A stretch of DNA of 64,000 bases from Mesostigma viride (Eukaryota > Streptophyta > Mesostigmatophyceae > Mesostigmatales > Mesostigmataceae), in contig RPFO01000237.1 of assembly GCA_009746045.1 (NCBI GenBank), positions 1 through 64,000 on the forward strand, given 5' to 3'. The translations under genes and the position numbers were made by a program. How positions within the stretch are numbered: position 1 is the first letter of the stretch; every line of letters starts with the position of its first letter. Below the pieces are notes generated by a model that had not been told where the DNA came from, did no database searches, and was given only the letters and a program-made list of their open reading frames with translations. This document shows, one piece after another, positions 34,515 to 46,144 of this stretch.

Positions 34515-35972
34515 TATTGCCAGGGGTCCTGACTAGTGCACACAGCTGAGACTTTTGCCAACCCTTCGGCCACAGCAGCTTGTTGCTTATGTGACCTGTG
34601 TAATGCTTGCAAGGCGACTGCCAATCTTGACCTCAGAGCGGGAGGGTTGGCAGACAATTTGGTGCCTTGGGGCTGAGCTAATGCTTCCAACCCAGCTACC
34701 TCGTGCCTGGTTAAGCAATCCCCAGGTTGTGAAGTGGGCCTGGCTTCACTGAGGGTGGAAGGGTTCACAGAGGGTGCTGTGGTGCTGTCAACAGCAGTAA
34801 TTGGTGGCTCAGAGCTACTGCTGGGCATGCTGGAGTTGCCAGATAGAAGTAGTGAGTCCATGCTTAAAGACTCTTCCCCAGGCACGTCTGCCATGGGAGA
34901 ATAATACTTCTTAATTCTATGACAGCTCACCCTGTGACGCTTCCCATTGATATTGTGCTTGACCTCCACGGTCTTGCTGTTTTTGGTAAATCCACGGATG
35001 GTAACTGGACCTAGCCAAGTTCCAACCTTACCAAAGCTGTTTTCCTTGTAATAGAGAACTTGATCACCTTTTTGGAATACTGGCCTGGAATGGGTTTTAT
35101 CTTTTTCTGCCAGTTTTGCTGAGGTTTGTGCACGTGCAGTGTTGTACAGTGCTATCACCTCTGGGGGATATACACCTGCCTGCAGGCCTGCTGGGATTAC
35201 TTCACCCCACTTGGCATGCAAGACAGGTCTCATGTTTAGGGTTGTGCACATTTCATGACACCAGAGTGCCCTGTCACAATAGACCCCTGAAGTAGCATCC
35301 TTGGAAGGATTTTTGGCTAGTAGGGTTTTGACAGATCTGATGGTTCTTTCAATGACCCCCTGACCCTCATGATCTTCCAGCCCAGCAATCTCTATTGCTT
35401 CACACCCTTCCAGGTCAGTCAGACAAGAAAATTGTTGATCAAGCAAAATTCTGTCAACTGGGTAGAATCTGGGTAAAGCAATCATGAGTGCAACACGTAG
35501 CTGCCCTGCAGACATGCCAGGTAGGGTTCCATGACTGTGAACCTGGACCATGAGTCTTTTAGGATCAGGTAGGGTTGGACATCTTTGTTGATGTGCATCA
35601 CATCCCCCACTATCATGCCCCTATTGGTGGAAGGAGTTGCAGTATGCCATTTTTGAGGTTTGGGGCTATTGAACTGACATTCTCATGACAGTGTTGTCTA
35701 GCCAGTTTTACTGCATTCCTGAGTTGTTTTCCCATGCTACTACCCCCCAGCCGTTTGGCCAGTTCCTCAGCCACTGTTTCATGACCCATGGCTAGGTGCA
35801 GCTGATGAGCAAGCTCCTTAATATCTATGGAGTTGTCAACAGTAGGGGTTAGTGCTTTGATGTAAGGTTCCAGAACAGGGTGTTGGGAGGACAGTAAGGT
35901 TGCTGCCTCAAAATCAATTATGCCCTGGTTGCCATCCCCAATGGTAATGAGATCATCATCCTCAGAGTACAT
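34514..35972 (-). pseudogene. Copia-1 integrase region
   Basis: Frames 35972-35613 (zinc part: ELAHQLHLAMGHETVAEELA, then the His-Cys part broken by a 2-nt insertion) and 35551-34514 (catalytic part: LLDQQFSCL, EGQGVIERTIRSVKTLLA). The C-terminal domain has FQKGDQVLYYKENSFGKVG. A 1-nt loss near 35525 shifts the frame. Integrase inserts the cDNA copy into the genome. The frame continues directly into the protease-like domain. Confidence 0.9.
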
Positions 35973-37691
35973 AAGGTGAGTGAACTCACATTGATTTGGG
36001 TAGCGAGGCCTGTAAGCAGGGTAGCCAGGACAGAAGGTTGCAAATTAGCTTTTGTTAGCCAGGTGTGGATGAGATACCTTGGTTGGAGCTTGAGAAGCTC
36101 AAGGTCTTTCTCATGCAATCATTACCCTGTATGTTTTTGCATCCCCAGAGAGGTTATTCTTGTTCACCTTATATGCAGCAAGCCAGTTGAAACGTTCTAC
36201 TGCTTCCATGTGGTTATTGGTAAGCACTAGCTGTTTCAAATCAGTGATAAAGGTAGGCCACTGTTCAATGGCTGCTTCAGGTGGACCAGGGTGCGTTCCT
36301 GATAGGTTTGAATCAATGCTCTAATTGCAGGAGATGATTGATGGAATGTGGATGAGGCCCTGAGAGCCTTAAACTGATGTCTAAGGTTTAGGCCTTCCAT
36401 CCCATACTCCAGAGCAAAGACAAATTGTTTAGCTTGTTCAACAGTGTGACCCTCAGGCAAGCCAGCAATATTGATTTTGGATTCCTTTTTATGAGGGTTA
36501 AACACACCTGTGAGAGGGGGGTTGGCCCTCAAGAAGACGTCGGTTGCCTGTTGAAGGCGGGTGGGGTCCAGGTTGATGGTCCCCCGCTCATACCGCGACA
36601 TCAGGGCGCGCAGGCCCTCGACAGTTTGCAGCTGGTTAGCTGTTAACTGCTGGTCTTGCAACGAGGCCAGCTGAGCCTGGAGAATGGCGAGCTGTTCCTG
36701 GATATCCCCCGTCCTTGGGGGGGCCTCAACAGGTTGGGTGGGTGCCCTGGGCACCTCTTGACCTCCCCCCAGGGCCTCCTGGGGTCCTGGCCACCCCCCC
36801 TGGTTGGGGAGGGGGCCCCAACCCACAGGGCGAACCTGGGGTGGTGGGGGAGGGGGAGGGGGGACCGTGGTGGCCCGGGGGGAGTCCGGGGGGGTCCGGG
36901 GGACCCCACTGGGTCCAGCCCCAGCGGTGGAGGGGGGGGCAGGGGTGTCTGCCGCCTGTCTCCTCGCTGCCTCCTCCTTGAGGAGCCTTTTCATCTCCTT
37001 GCGTACCTCATGTTCGCGGAGGGCAGCCTGGAAGGCCGCCTCATCCGTATGTAGGGATGTCAGGGAGGGGGTTGCCCATGATCATGGCCTCCTTGACATT
37101 GAACTCTTGGGCCTTGCCCTTCCCCTGGGCCAAGACCAAAAGACCCTCCTTGAACTGCAAGGGTTGGGGAGGTGAGGATTTCTTGGTGGTTTCCAGCGGG
37201 GGGGCAGCTTCAGCTACCACCCCATGCTTGGCCAAGATGGCCTCCGTTACCCTGGCTTGGGTTAGGGAGGATATAGCTTTAAAATGGGCTGACCGAGCAA
37301 GCTCGGCCAGGTCTTGACCATCCGAGTATTCCATCGGATAATCAGCATTGGTGAGGAGGTCACGTAGCCGCTGAGTCGCCTCGCGGTACGCCGCCGCCAT
37401 CGCCTGGTGGGTGGCCAGACGACGGGCGGCCTCCTCCTCATATTCCTGCCGCTTAGCGGCGAGCCGAAAAGCCGTCTCTCGACGGACCTCCCGGTCTCGC
37501 TGCCTCGCTCGGCGTTCTTCATTAGCCACCAGCGCGGCCTGCTCGACCGCCAGGAGCACTGGGGTAAGAGTTATCTCAGTCTCCCCGTCGGGGAGACTGG
37601 CAGTGTCGGAGACCTCATCATCGGACATTTGTTGTCCTCCGATGGGCTCCACGGGTCTACGCACCACCCGTGCGAGCTTAATGCTTTCCAT
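35918..37691 (-). pseudogene. Copia-1 gag with deleted nucleocapsid part
   Basis: Frames 37691-37041 (helical, Arg/Glu-rich: RDREVRRETAFRLAAKRQEY), 36994-36236 and 36118-35918. The last two carry GLPEGHTVEQAKQFVFALEY and FNWLAAYKVNKNNL as in Copia-2. At 36005-36013 the sequence jumps between two ACAGGCCTC repeats that are 557 bp apart in Copia-2 (48345 and 48902). The zinc-knuckle region is therefore lost. Confidence 0.85.
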
Positions 37692-37776
37692 GTCCTTCTT
37701 CTTGCGAAGAAGGGACGATGGTCGCCCAAGCTGAAGCTCAATGTGATTGTGTCCCTGAGCGAAGGGAACACGAAGA

Positions 37777-38226
37777 TCAGATGTGCATGGCGGGGCGAAA
37801 CGTGATCGCCCCGTCCGGCGCCACCGAAGCCGTCTGACGGGGCATGAGCTCCCGAATAGTCGGCAACGGAGGGCCGAACTGGGGAGCCTCAGCGGGGTTT
37901 ACCGCCGAGGGCTCCGCAGCCATGGCTGCTCCAGCCGTGGTTGCGGCTGTCGCAGCCGCCGGAGTCGAGGGTAAGCCGGTCCCCCGGGGGGGAGCCGTCT
38001 CGTCCTCCGGCTTCTCAGGGGAGGGGGGTAGGTCGGTCGGCCTTGCAGCCGCCGTCCCCTCGTCCTGGCGAGCATTGTTATTCTTTTTGTTTTTCTTCTT
38101 TTTCTTTGAAATGGCCGCATCGCCAGCCGGCTTCTGATTGTTGTCTTTGGGCATCCGCCGATCCTGCCCATCATCATCCTCGTTGAAGTTAAGCTTCTTA
38201 GCGACATTCTTGTTCGTGATAGCCAT
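37777..38226 (-). CDS. Copia-1 first ORF upstream of gag
   Basis: 149 residues beginning MAITNKNVAKKLNFNEDDDG, with a Lys/Asn-rich patch (KKKKKNKKNNN) and a Pro/Ala-rich C-half. The start lies 19 nt after the 5' LTR. It may be the N-terminal part of gag cut off by an indel, or a separate small protein. Copia-2 has the same frame with one base less in a C-run. Confidence 0.6.
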   Translation of the reverse strand: MAITNKNVAKKLNFNEDDDGQDRRMPKDNNQKPAGDAAISKKKKKNKKNNNARQDEGTAAARPTDLPPSPEKPEDETAPPRGTGLPSTPAAATAATTAGAAMAAEPSAVNPAEAPQFGPPLPTIRELMPRQTASVAPDGAITFRPAMHI

Positions 38227-38244
38227 GGTAGCAAATAAAATTCA

Positions 38245-38720
38245 AGTTAGAATGCGGTGGGATATGTTGCTTGAGAACACTGAACGCTGTGAGCAATGAA
38301 TTGCTTGGTTCATTAGAAAATAGGTTTACCCTTTATCAACGTTCCTCTCACCACTGGCTGCGCCGCCAGTGACCGTTGGGTGCAGACCGTTGGCCCGAGG
38401 CCGCACGATGACAGGTAGCTGTCCAGTCACTGCATCGTGCGATCACAGATCAATGCACGCTGCAGTACGGTCCCTATCTAGGATACTCTAGTACCGTCCA
38501 ATGACAGGACACTACGTATACTGGGTACTGACATCTGTCACGTACCTCAGTACCCAAAGTACCTATCTAGGGAAACGTATGCGACTCGACTAGCATTCCT
38601 ATCTGCATAGCCCACGTGGTATTTATATTCACATACCAACGTAGGTTTACAAGGCTTATTCATACGTTGTATTCACAATGCCTTTGAGACTTAGTCTACA
38701 GCAAAGCATGGAGACTAACT
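38245..38720 (-). repeat. Copia-1 5' LTR
   Basis: Near-identical to 31362-31834 and to 45654-46126. On the plus strand it runs AGTTAG...CTAACT. The bases next to the LTR end (TGAATTTTATTTGC) do not match the initiator tRNA-Met primer site, so the primer is unknown. Confidence 0.9.
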
Positions 38721-40037
38721 ATACCTCAAAAGCCTCAGAACTGCTCAACGAGATGAAGAAAGTCATCTAACAAGGTCATGTATTCCTAATGGCAAGGCAT
38801 GTAACTGGAAAGAGAAGAATGAGACGAAAATCCAGCAAACCTCTTGCTATGGTGTTGCAAGCGAGTGAGAACAAAAAAGTCAAAATGAAAAGACTTCCTG
38901 ATTGCTCTCACCAGTAAAGGGATTTCGTTTGCAGGCATGCGAAGATTTGGAGAGAACCATTTTAAAGATGCAAAGTAAGCTCTGGATATCAAAAAGGAAC
39001 ATGCAACTCAATGCCGACAACACGGAATGGCATACGTTCGCTCACCATGCTGCACCACAATCACCCAGCATAGAGAACCAGAGGCTCTACTAGCACAGAC
39101 GGATAGGCCGCCGCATGCCGGTCTAACGGCATGACGCTGCCAACAAATGTACAAAGTGCAGCACGCAATGCAAACAGTAAAAGGATGTAAGAACCAGAAG
39201 CACAAGTGCAATTAAGACTGGATCTGAAGCCATCCGGCCAGGTCTCTCCACATCGCACACTTCTCCAACTCCGGAACTTCCTTGGCCTGCCTGTTCTGCA
39301 GCATTCAATTCAACAAGTTCAAAACGAATGCTATGTGCATCTGAAACCCTTGCATCGCGCCGCACACCACTGGGAGCAGTTCTTTAATATTGGGAACGCA
39401 TGGGGCATACAGAATTCATGGCCATGTTACAAAAGCACTCACTTGCTCACCTGAGGTCATAGCAGGAAACCGCCGGGTTTCTATAGCAGTCTAACATTGC
39501 GACGAGGACTAGCTTGTTACTCATACGCCTGCGTGAGCTTTCTCCTGGACATCTTTCTGCTCTGAAATTTAAAGCTGGTCGAAGGCGCTGCCTTTGCAAA
39601 GGAAAGTCGTTCCGGTGACTTCCTCCAGTCCAATCCATGGGCCAATCCACAAATTCCCTTCCAAACCTAATAAGAGCCGCATACATAACCACTGCTAGCC
39701 TGTCATCGAACCCCCCATCCTCCTGCCATTACCTTTCAGAATCAATTAGCTGTATACTCCCAGCGCAAACCGCGAAGTGAAATGTGGGGTAATCACGTCC
39801 TGTCGACCACACCCAAAAGCAGTTGCACTACTACTACATGTGTTTATGGCCGTTGGCGCAAAAGCATGTCGGTTGCTGGCGTCGATCCGAAACCAGCAGC
39901 AACCGCTAGTTTTTGAACTTTACAGGCCAAGCGACAGTATCTTTCCGCAACGGCAATACCGGGCGAAGGTCACACTGCAAGACCTGTCACTCTGTACACC
40001 CATTGGCATCTACAATCATAAAATCCTGTGATCGATC

Positions 40038-40287
40038 GTGATTCTAATCCGTACATCGTCAGCATAATTCAAACGAATGGACATATGGCTTGCCATTATG
40101 ACTTGATACTAAGGTAAATGTACACGCTGTACACATCCCTGCCAGAGAAAAATCCTGGGTACGTGATTCTAATCCGTACATCGTCAGCAAAATTCAAACG
40201 AATGGACATATGGCTTGCCATTATGACTTGATACTAAGGTAAATGTGCACGCTGTACACATCGCTGCCGGAGACTGATCGGCGTAAC
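40038..40287. repeat. 125-bp tandem duplication
   Basis: GTGATTCTAATCCGTACATC starts at 40038 and again at 40163. The copies differ at only a handful of positions. Confidence 0.9.
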
Positions 40288-40769
40288 CGTAACTTCATTT
40301 CAGGAGCCCGGCATTGCAAAGCTTGACCTTCCGAGTTGCGACTTGCGAGCCGTGTGACCGTTGTATTCATGTGGTGCGACTCGATAAGATGAAGGCATCG
40401 TTTCCTCAGTGTGAGTCCTTGAACATTCAAAGCAAGGGCCAGGGAAGTTACTGTAGGTCGGCGATCGGCGCGATCACGGGACTGCAAGATGTCTATAGCA
40501 ATGCGGCCCTATCGCAGAGACGGGACGAGGAACGTGGTCTGCATCGAAGGCTAGAGAAGCGCGGTGAAAGTTTATGGTGAGCAAGCGCTTTCTTTAGTTG
40601 TTTCAATTCGTATTTGTGAATCTGTCGGTAACCATTGCTTTCAATCGTTATCTTCCGATTCATTTGCTGTCAGCGTCCAATGCGCGGCACCTTTGCAAAC
40701 CATACCTTTATTTGTTAGCAATCAGAGTAGCAGTTTTTGCAAGGTAATGTTCTCCTTAACACGTAAGCC

Positions 40770-40925
40770 AGCCATAATTTCAATGCACAAGGCTACACAT
40801 TTCCATCACCATTCATCTTCATCATCCTGAACGACTCGAACACGCGGACAAGATAACGGCAGGCTCGAGCTACCATGGTCCGGATTCTCCCGATTTCTGG
40901 CCTGCGCTGGTTGTCTCCCTGATGT
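40770..40925 (+). repeat. Dispersed repeat copy (same as in PP2C intron)
   Basis: Shares the ATTTCCATCA, CATCATCCTGAA and GATTTCTGGCCTGCGCTGG blocks with 6823-6990 and 7573-7640. Confidence 0.7.
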
Positions 40926-41499
40926 TTTCCTTATTTGCAGTTGCCCTCACTGGCATGCTTTCGCTTTTGTTCATTCAGCTACACAGGCTACTAACTGGAC
41001 CGGCTATATTATACCGTTCTGTATGCCTGCTTGAGTGACTGCTGAAAATCTAGCGGGGTTAAGGCATAACCCATTTCACCATAGGATGTTTTGCTGGGCA
41101 ACAACTATCTGCCGTGCCTGACTGCCCCCCCCCCCCCTGCCTTGCTGCCCTTGTGTCCTCTTCAATGGTGGTGCTCTGTGTGCCTGCAGGCCTCCAGAGC
41201 ATGAGTGCAGGCAACTGTGTGGCTTTGTTCATGCAAAGAAGCATCATTGATCATGATGACACCTGAAGAAGAAGTAAATTAATTGGCTGGGCTTGATGTG
41301 TCCTTAGTTATTTCACAATGGTGGAAACGTATCGATGAGACGCCCAATGTGGGGCTAAATCCTCATTGTAAATCAAGAGAGACAACTGTAAATGGGATGT
41401 ATTATTATTTCTAATAAAGAAACCATTTGGAATGATGGCCTGTTAAGCTGTTCTTAACAGTGCTTGTGTTGTAATGCTGGCAAAATCTGCATTTCCCCC

Positions 41500-41965
41500 T
41501 TTTTTATCACTGTCATTTTTACCACTTTGTGGTATTTTTTTACCACCCTCATTTTCACCACTTTGTGGCGTGTTTTTACCACCCTCACTTTTACCACTTT
41601 GTGGCGTGTTTTTACCACCCTCACTTTTACCACTTGGTGGTATTTTTTACCACTTTGACAGTAAAGTGGTAAAACTGAGGTGGTAAAAGGTGGTAAAACG
41701 ATTTTACCACCTGCTTTTCTCCTAGCGTTTTCCCACCTTTTTACCACTTTTTACCACTTTTTACCACTTTTTACCACTTTTTACCACTTTTTACCACTTT
41801 TTACCACTTTTTACCACTTTTTACCACTTTTTACCACTTTTTACCACTTTTTACCACTTTTTACCACTTTTTACCACTTTTTACCACTTTTTACCACTTT
41901 TTACCACTTTTTACCACTTTTTACCACTTTTTACCACCCACTTTTACCACTTTTACCACTTTTAC
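41500..41965. repeat. Right subterminal repeats of the CACTA-like element
   Basis: About 19 exact TTTTTACCAC units (41736-41935) preceded by variable units with TTTGTGGCGTG and CCACCCTCA. Mirror image of the left array. Confidence 0.85.
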
Positions 41966-41984
41966 GGCAACCGAGTTCCTAGTG

Positions 41985-42230
41985 ATGCTCGATCACTGTT
42001 ACATGGGTCTTATATTGCACCCACAGAATCATTGCCGGATCGTTACACACAGTTTAGCGTGTCCGAGTGCAGCTGTGGCATGCCTTTGGCATATGAAGGA
42101 GAATGGGGGTCTCTGCCCTTTCTCCTGTTGTGCACACACAGGGATTAAAAGCACTTCGGTGCTCCGTGACTCCCCAACGGGAGCACGTGTTTCATTAAAT
42201 AAATAAATGATTAATTAATGAATTAATTGA
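41985..42230 (+). mobile_element. ORF1-only retroelement, copy C, right part
   Basis: Continues the 3' UTR broken at 29992. It aligns to the reverse complement of 61575-61363, includes ATTAAAAGCACTTCGGTGCT and CTCCCCAACGGGAGCACG, and ends in a TTAAT-rich tail. Confidence 0.85.
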
Positions 42231-42626
42231 TTGGGGTTCGGGACAGCATGGGAAGCCAGATCTGTTTATCCAGGCATGTATGACACGTCCCGTACGTAGG
42301 ATTACATGTAGAAGCCCTGGGCACCGCTAGAGATTAGGCCCAGCGCACGTCCTGCATCTAGGGGGCGTAGGTACGCACATAGCAGTGCACTGGCTATAGG
42401 GCAGGGGACACTAGAGCAACGCAGCAGGTTACCGTCACCCATGCAGCTGTCGATTAGCACGCACGCTAGCCAACCACCCAGCACCCAGTGACGGGGCCAT
42501 AGTGACTATAGAGGGGCTTATCTATAATAGTAATGGTATAATATAATAATAGACGGTAGATTTTGTCTTGATCGACCTTTGTTTTTGCTTCCTTCTCTTC
42601 GTGTGGTTGTGGTACGGTAACCATGC

Positions 42627-45600
42627 ATGGCGCCTAAAACAAGGAATAAAGGTAAACCTAAAGGGTCAGAGGTTAGAGAGATGGGTATAGATAGTCCGGC
42701 CGTACAGGCACAGGAGGAGGTATCACAGCCCGGAGCCCAGCCTCCCATGCAGCAGGGTAGCTCGATCTGCAGGTCACCCAGGTGTGCTGGCTAGTCCCGC
42801 CCGTGAGTCGTACAGACCATGTGCAGGCCGGAAATATGTTCATAGATAGCGAGCAGCAGCAGCACATGCAGGGATAATTTTTCAGTAGGATGGAACGGGT
42901 GGAGACAGGCCCGAGGCGGGAGTCTCCCAGGCCGGTCAGATCCATGCATGCCGAATGAGTGCATCCATCCCATGCACCGACGCAGCCCCAGCAGCAATTG
43001 CAGCCGCAGCAATTGCAGCCGCCACAGTTGCAACCGCCGCAGCGGCGCCACAGTGGCGACCGCAGCTGAATGGTCAGCTTAGCCAGAACGCGGCCTTTTA
43101 TCATGCGCAACGGGCCCAACGATTAGATCGAGCACCCATGGTCAGTAAACGGACGCGGATATGCGGTCGCAGTAGTCCATCCCGATCGGAACCCGCTCGT
43201 CGTGTTTCGTTCAGCAGCCGGCGAGCCACACTCGAAATGTCACAGAATATCACAGTTTTGTCACAAAAAATCACAAAGTGTCACATTTTGTCACATCCAC
43301 ATCACAAAATGTCACGTGATATGTCACAAAATATCACAAAATGTCACACCCCCCTTCCATGGATCCATGGGCACCTCACGTCCGTGGTCGACGGAGGAGG
43401 GGGAGGTCGAACTTCCCCCTCGCTATAGCTACGATGAGGATGCCGAGGAGCGCCCTGAGACGCGCCTGGGTCAGTCCCTTCCAGCGGCGGGCCCCGCGCG
43501 TCCCAGCTAGCATGGCGCATGGCCCCAACCTGAACTCTGAGCCGGTTGGACCTCAACGATCCCGGCTCAACGAACACCCGACATCCGTTTGGTTGCGGCG
43601 AGGCGCTGAGACATCGCGCAGCTGCAGCCGCGGGCTGCTGCCAGGGCCCCAATCACTGCCGGCGTCCTTTTACCGTCCGCCCTTTTGCGCTAAAGGAGGC
43701 CCAAGGGCGGCCACGGGCAATGCTCCGCCCATGCCCGATTTCAAAACCGTGCCGGCCCAAGTTGCACGCGGACATTGATCCCGCGCGAGATCGATGAGTG
43801 GGAACGCATGGTGCTCAGGGCGGTCTATTGGGCATGGTGCGAGCATCACGATTGGGAGTTGGCAACCGATGTGCTAATTCCTTATCTAGTGGCGATGTGC
43901 ATGGATCCCTCCGTTGTCGGCATCCTCCACTGTGAGAGCGTCGCGTCACGCACCTATACCCGCGCACGGTCGAGGAGCTGATGGCCCGCATCCGGCGCAA
44001 GTTGCATGGTGCCACCGGACTATATGCAAGCTCCACGAGCGCCTGCATGGCCTTTGGCAAGTTCCGTCAGGGCAGCACGCCGTTTCGCTTCCTCACCGAG
44101 TTTGAGGCGTACACTGCCTGGCTTCACGACACTGTCACATTGACTGTGACATCAGTGATGACCTGCATGGACCGAGTACAAGGCGCGGACGTTCATCGAG
44201 GCGCTGCAGCGGCTGCACCCGGACCTCTTGGATGAGGTGCTCAAGCACTACACTCAAGCACTACTGTATGCCGAGGTCCCATGGGAGGAGTGGGATGTGA
44301 TAAAAATTCAGCAGTACCTGCAGCACAAGTCTCGGGTGTGATCGCCCGCCGCCGTGCAGCATATATACACGGCGCTTCCCGCTCGCGGCATGCACCCCGG
44401 CGCGTCCACTTCACCATGCACCGCGGACCATGAGGTCGCACAGGAGGACGCGTATGACTATGAGCTGCCAGCGGAGAGCAATTATGACCCTGCATGATTT
44501 CCAGGTCAACGCGATCGACCCGGCCACTTTCTGCTGCTTAATTTGCCGTGCGGCGAGGTTAGCCACCTCAAGCGCGAGTGCCCTCGCCTGCGCGCCCGCA
44601 GCAAGGATGAGGAGACGCATGTACCCCAGTTCTCCAGCCCCGCCTTCGGCAAACCGGTCCGGACCCTGCACAGCGGGGCGATCGGCCCCGTATAACGCGG
44701 GAGCACGTGCAGCCATGCAAGCTGCACGATGCCCGCGCAGTATCAAACGCCTCGGGCCTCAGGTCCATCCTTCCAACGGCCGGGTGACCCGCGATCGCGG
44801 TGAACACTGAACAAGGTGCTAGCGCAGCAACGAGGCGCGGCCGATCTCGATTCGGACAGTGGGCGGCTGGATGCCCAGGGCATCACAGGCTACTATGCCT
44901 ACGGTGATGACGATGAGGAGGATCGAACCGGTGGAGGAGGGGGAAGAGCGGACCGGGCAGTCGAACGAGGCGGAGACGCCTGCAGCCGACGCGTGCAGCT
45001 AGCCCCGAGGAGTGCGGCCCACAGCTTGCTCCTCTTTCGAGGGGGTCTGGCAGTACGTGCCATGCAAACAGCCCTGGACCCCTTCAGTTCCTCAAGGACA
45101 AGACTGTCATGGACGTGCATGCAGTTCATGGTCGACACGGGCGCTTCCACGTCATTCATCAATGAGGCACTGGCCGGCGCGTCGGGCTGGCTACACCATA
45201 CGGCCACACGCGACAGTGGTAAATGTGACTTACTCAGATGGTAGCAAGAACCCCTCGCCAGGTCTAGTCGACATCAACTTAGGCGGTGATTCAGGGCATC
45301 CCTGTGGAGCTTACCGCCACTGTCGCGCCGCTGGGCACAGCCGATATCATTATTGGCATTGACTGTCCAGATGGACCCTCAGGATGTCAACATCAGCAAA
45401 GCGTCGCGTGGTACGTGTGCCAGGTGTGGTTCCCTGATCGATTCCGGTTGGCGAATATCAGGCGCACCTGGGGTCCCACTGTGCACAACATCACGCACGA
45501 GCGGGAATTTACCCAACCCCGCCAAGCCTCACAGATCCTCATGAGCATCAAGTCGTTGGAGGGCAAGTTGCGTCAGGGCAAGGAATACTACATGTATCGC

Positions 45601-45653
45601 CTCGATCTCGATGCCGTGAAGCTCATGCTCAATGAGATCGGTGTGGGCTTCAC
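42627..45653 (+). pseudogene. Ty3/gypsy gag and protease remnant
   Basis: Starts MAPKTRNKGKPKGSEVREMG, then many indels. Capsid-like part at 43780-44340: VLRAVYWAWCEHHDWELATD, FGKFRQGSTPFRFLTEFEAY. A decayed zinc knuckle lies near 44535-44575 (CGEVSHLKRECPRL). The aspartic protease is at 45125-45360 with FMVDTGASTSFI (DTGAS at 45134-45148) and GTADIIIGID. DTGA followed by DIIIG-D is typical of gypsy proteases. RT and integrase are absent because Copia-2 interrupts at 45654. An array of TCACAAAATG-like units (43229-43347) lies inside the frame. I link it to the LTR at 26860 by the nested layout, which is inference. Confidence 0.75.
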
Positions 45654-46126
45654 AGTTAGTCTCCATGCTTTGCTGTAGACTAAGTCTCAAAGGCATTGTG
45701 AATACAACGTATGAATAAGCCTTGTAAACCTACGTTGGTATGTGAATATAAATACCACGTGGGCTATGCAGATAGGAATGCTAGTCGAGTCGCATACGTT
45801 TCCCTAGATAGGTACTTTGGGTACTGAGGTACGTGACAGATGTCAGTACCCAGTATACGTAGTGTCCTGTCATTGGACGGTACTAGAGTATCCTAGATAG
45901 GGACCGTACTGCAGCGTGCATTGATCTGTGATCGCACGATGCAGTGACTAGACAGCTACCTGTCATCGTGCGGCCTCGGGCCAACGGTCTGCACCCAACG
46001 GTCACTGGCGGCGCAGCCAGTGAGAGGAACGTTGATAAAGGGTAAACCTATTTTCTAATGAACCAAGCAATTCATTGCTCACAGCGTTCAGTGTTCTCAA
46101 GCAACATATCCCACCGCATTCTAACT
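45654..46126 (+). repeat. Copia-2 5' LTR
   Basis: 473 bp, AGTTAGTCTCC...GCATTCTAACT. A TATA-like box TATAAATA is at 45747-45754. It differs from the Copia-1 LTRs at very few sites. Confidence 0.9.
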
Positions 46127-46144
46127 TGAATTTTATTTGCTACC

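Larger units (their letters stand above)
31362..38720 (-). mobile_element. Copia-1: complete Copia-like LTR retrotransposon
   Basis: The LTRs 31362-31834 and 38245-38720 are near-identical (473 and 476 bp), so the insertion is recent. They differ by a 3-bp indel in the CTCTCAC(CAC)TGGC stretch and little else. Flanking pentamers ATAAC and ATACC may be a target duplication with one change. On the minus strand the order is LTR, extra ORF, gag, integrase, protease-like domain, RT, RNase H, LTR. A 247-bp LINE tail fragment is inserted at 32195-32441. The coding part is broken by several indels and by a deletion in gag. Confidence 0.92.
38721..41460. other. CACTA-like interior, right; possible decayed intron-containing gene on minus
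   Basis: Minus-strand pieces look exon-like. 39692-39470 ends YRNPAVSCYDLR before GTGAGC. 38995-38925 ends PANEIPLL before GTGAGA. A piece at 39297-39220 after CTGCAG reads NRQAKEVPELEKCAMWRDLA and stops. They could be transposase exons, but I see no catalytic motif. A 125-bp tandem duplication occupies 40038-40287. Confidence 0.35.
29993..41984. mobile_element. CACTA (EnSpm)-like DNA transposon, ~12 kb, containing a Copia element
   Basis: The left end is CACTAGGAACTCGG (29993-30006) and the right end CCGAGTTCCTAGTG (41971-41984), exact inverted repeats starting with CACTA. Both ends are followed by arrays of a ~10-bp motif (TAAAAAGTGG or its complement), the subterminal repeats typical of CACTA elements. 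The flanks join into one continuous 3' UTR when compared with copy D (61385-61600), with AT on both sides as a possible 2-bp target duplication. Removing Copia-1 leaves ~4.6 kb. I find no clear transposase. Confidence 0.7.

Noticed and set aside
32467-38226. Copia-1 frames as an active, intact polyprotein
   Set aside because: Indels near 33525, 34520, 35525 and 35690 and a 557-bp gag deletion break it.
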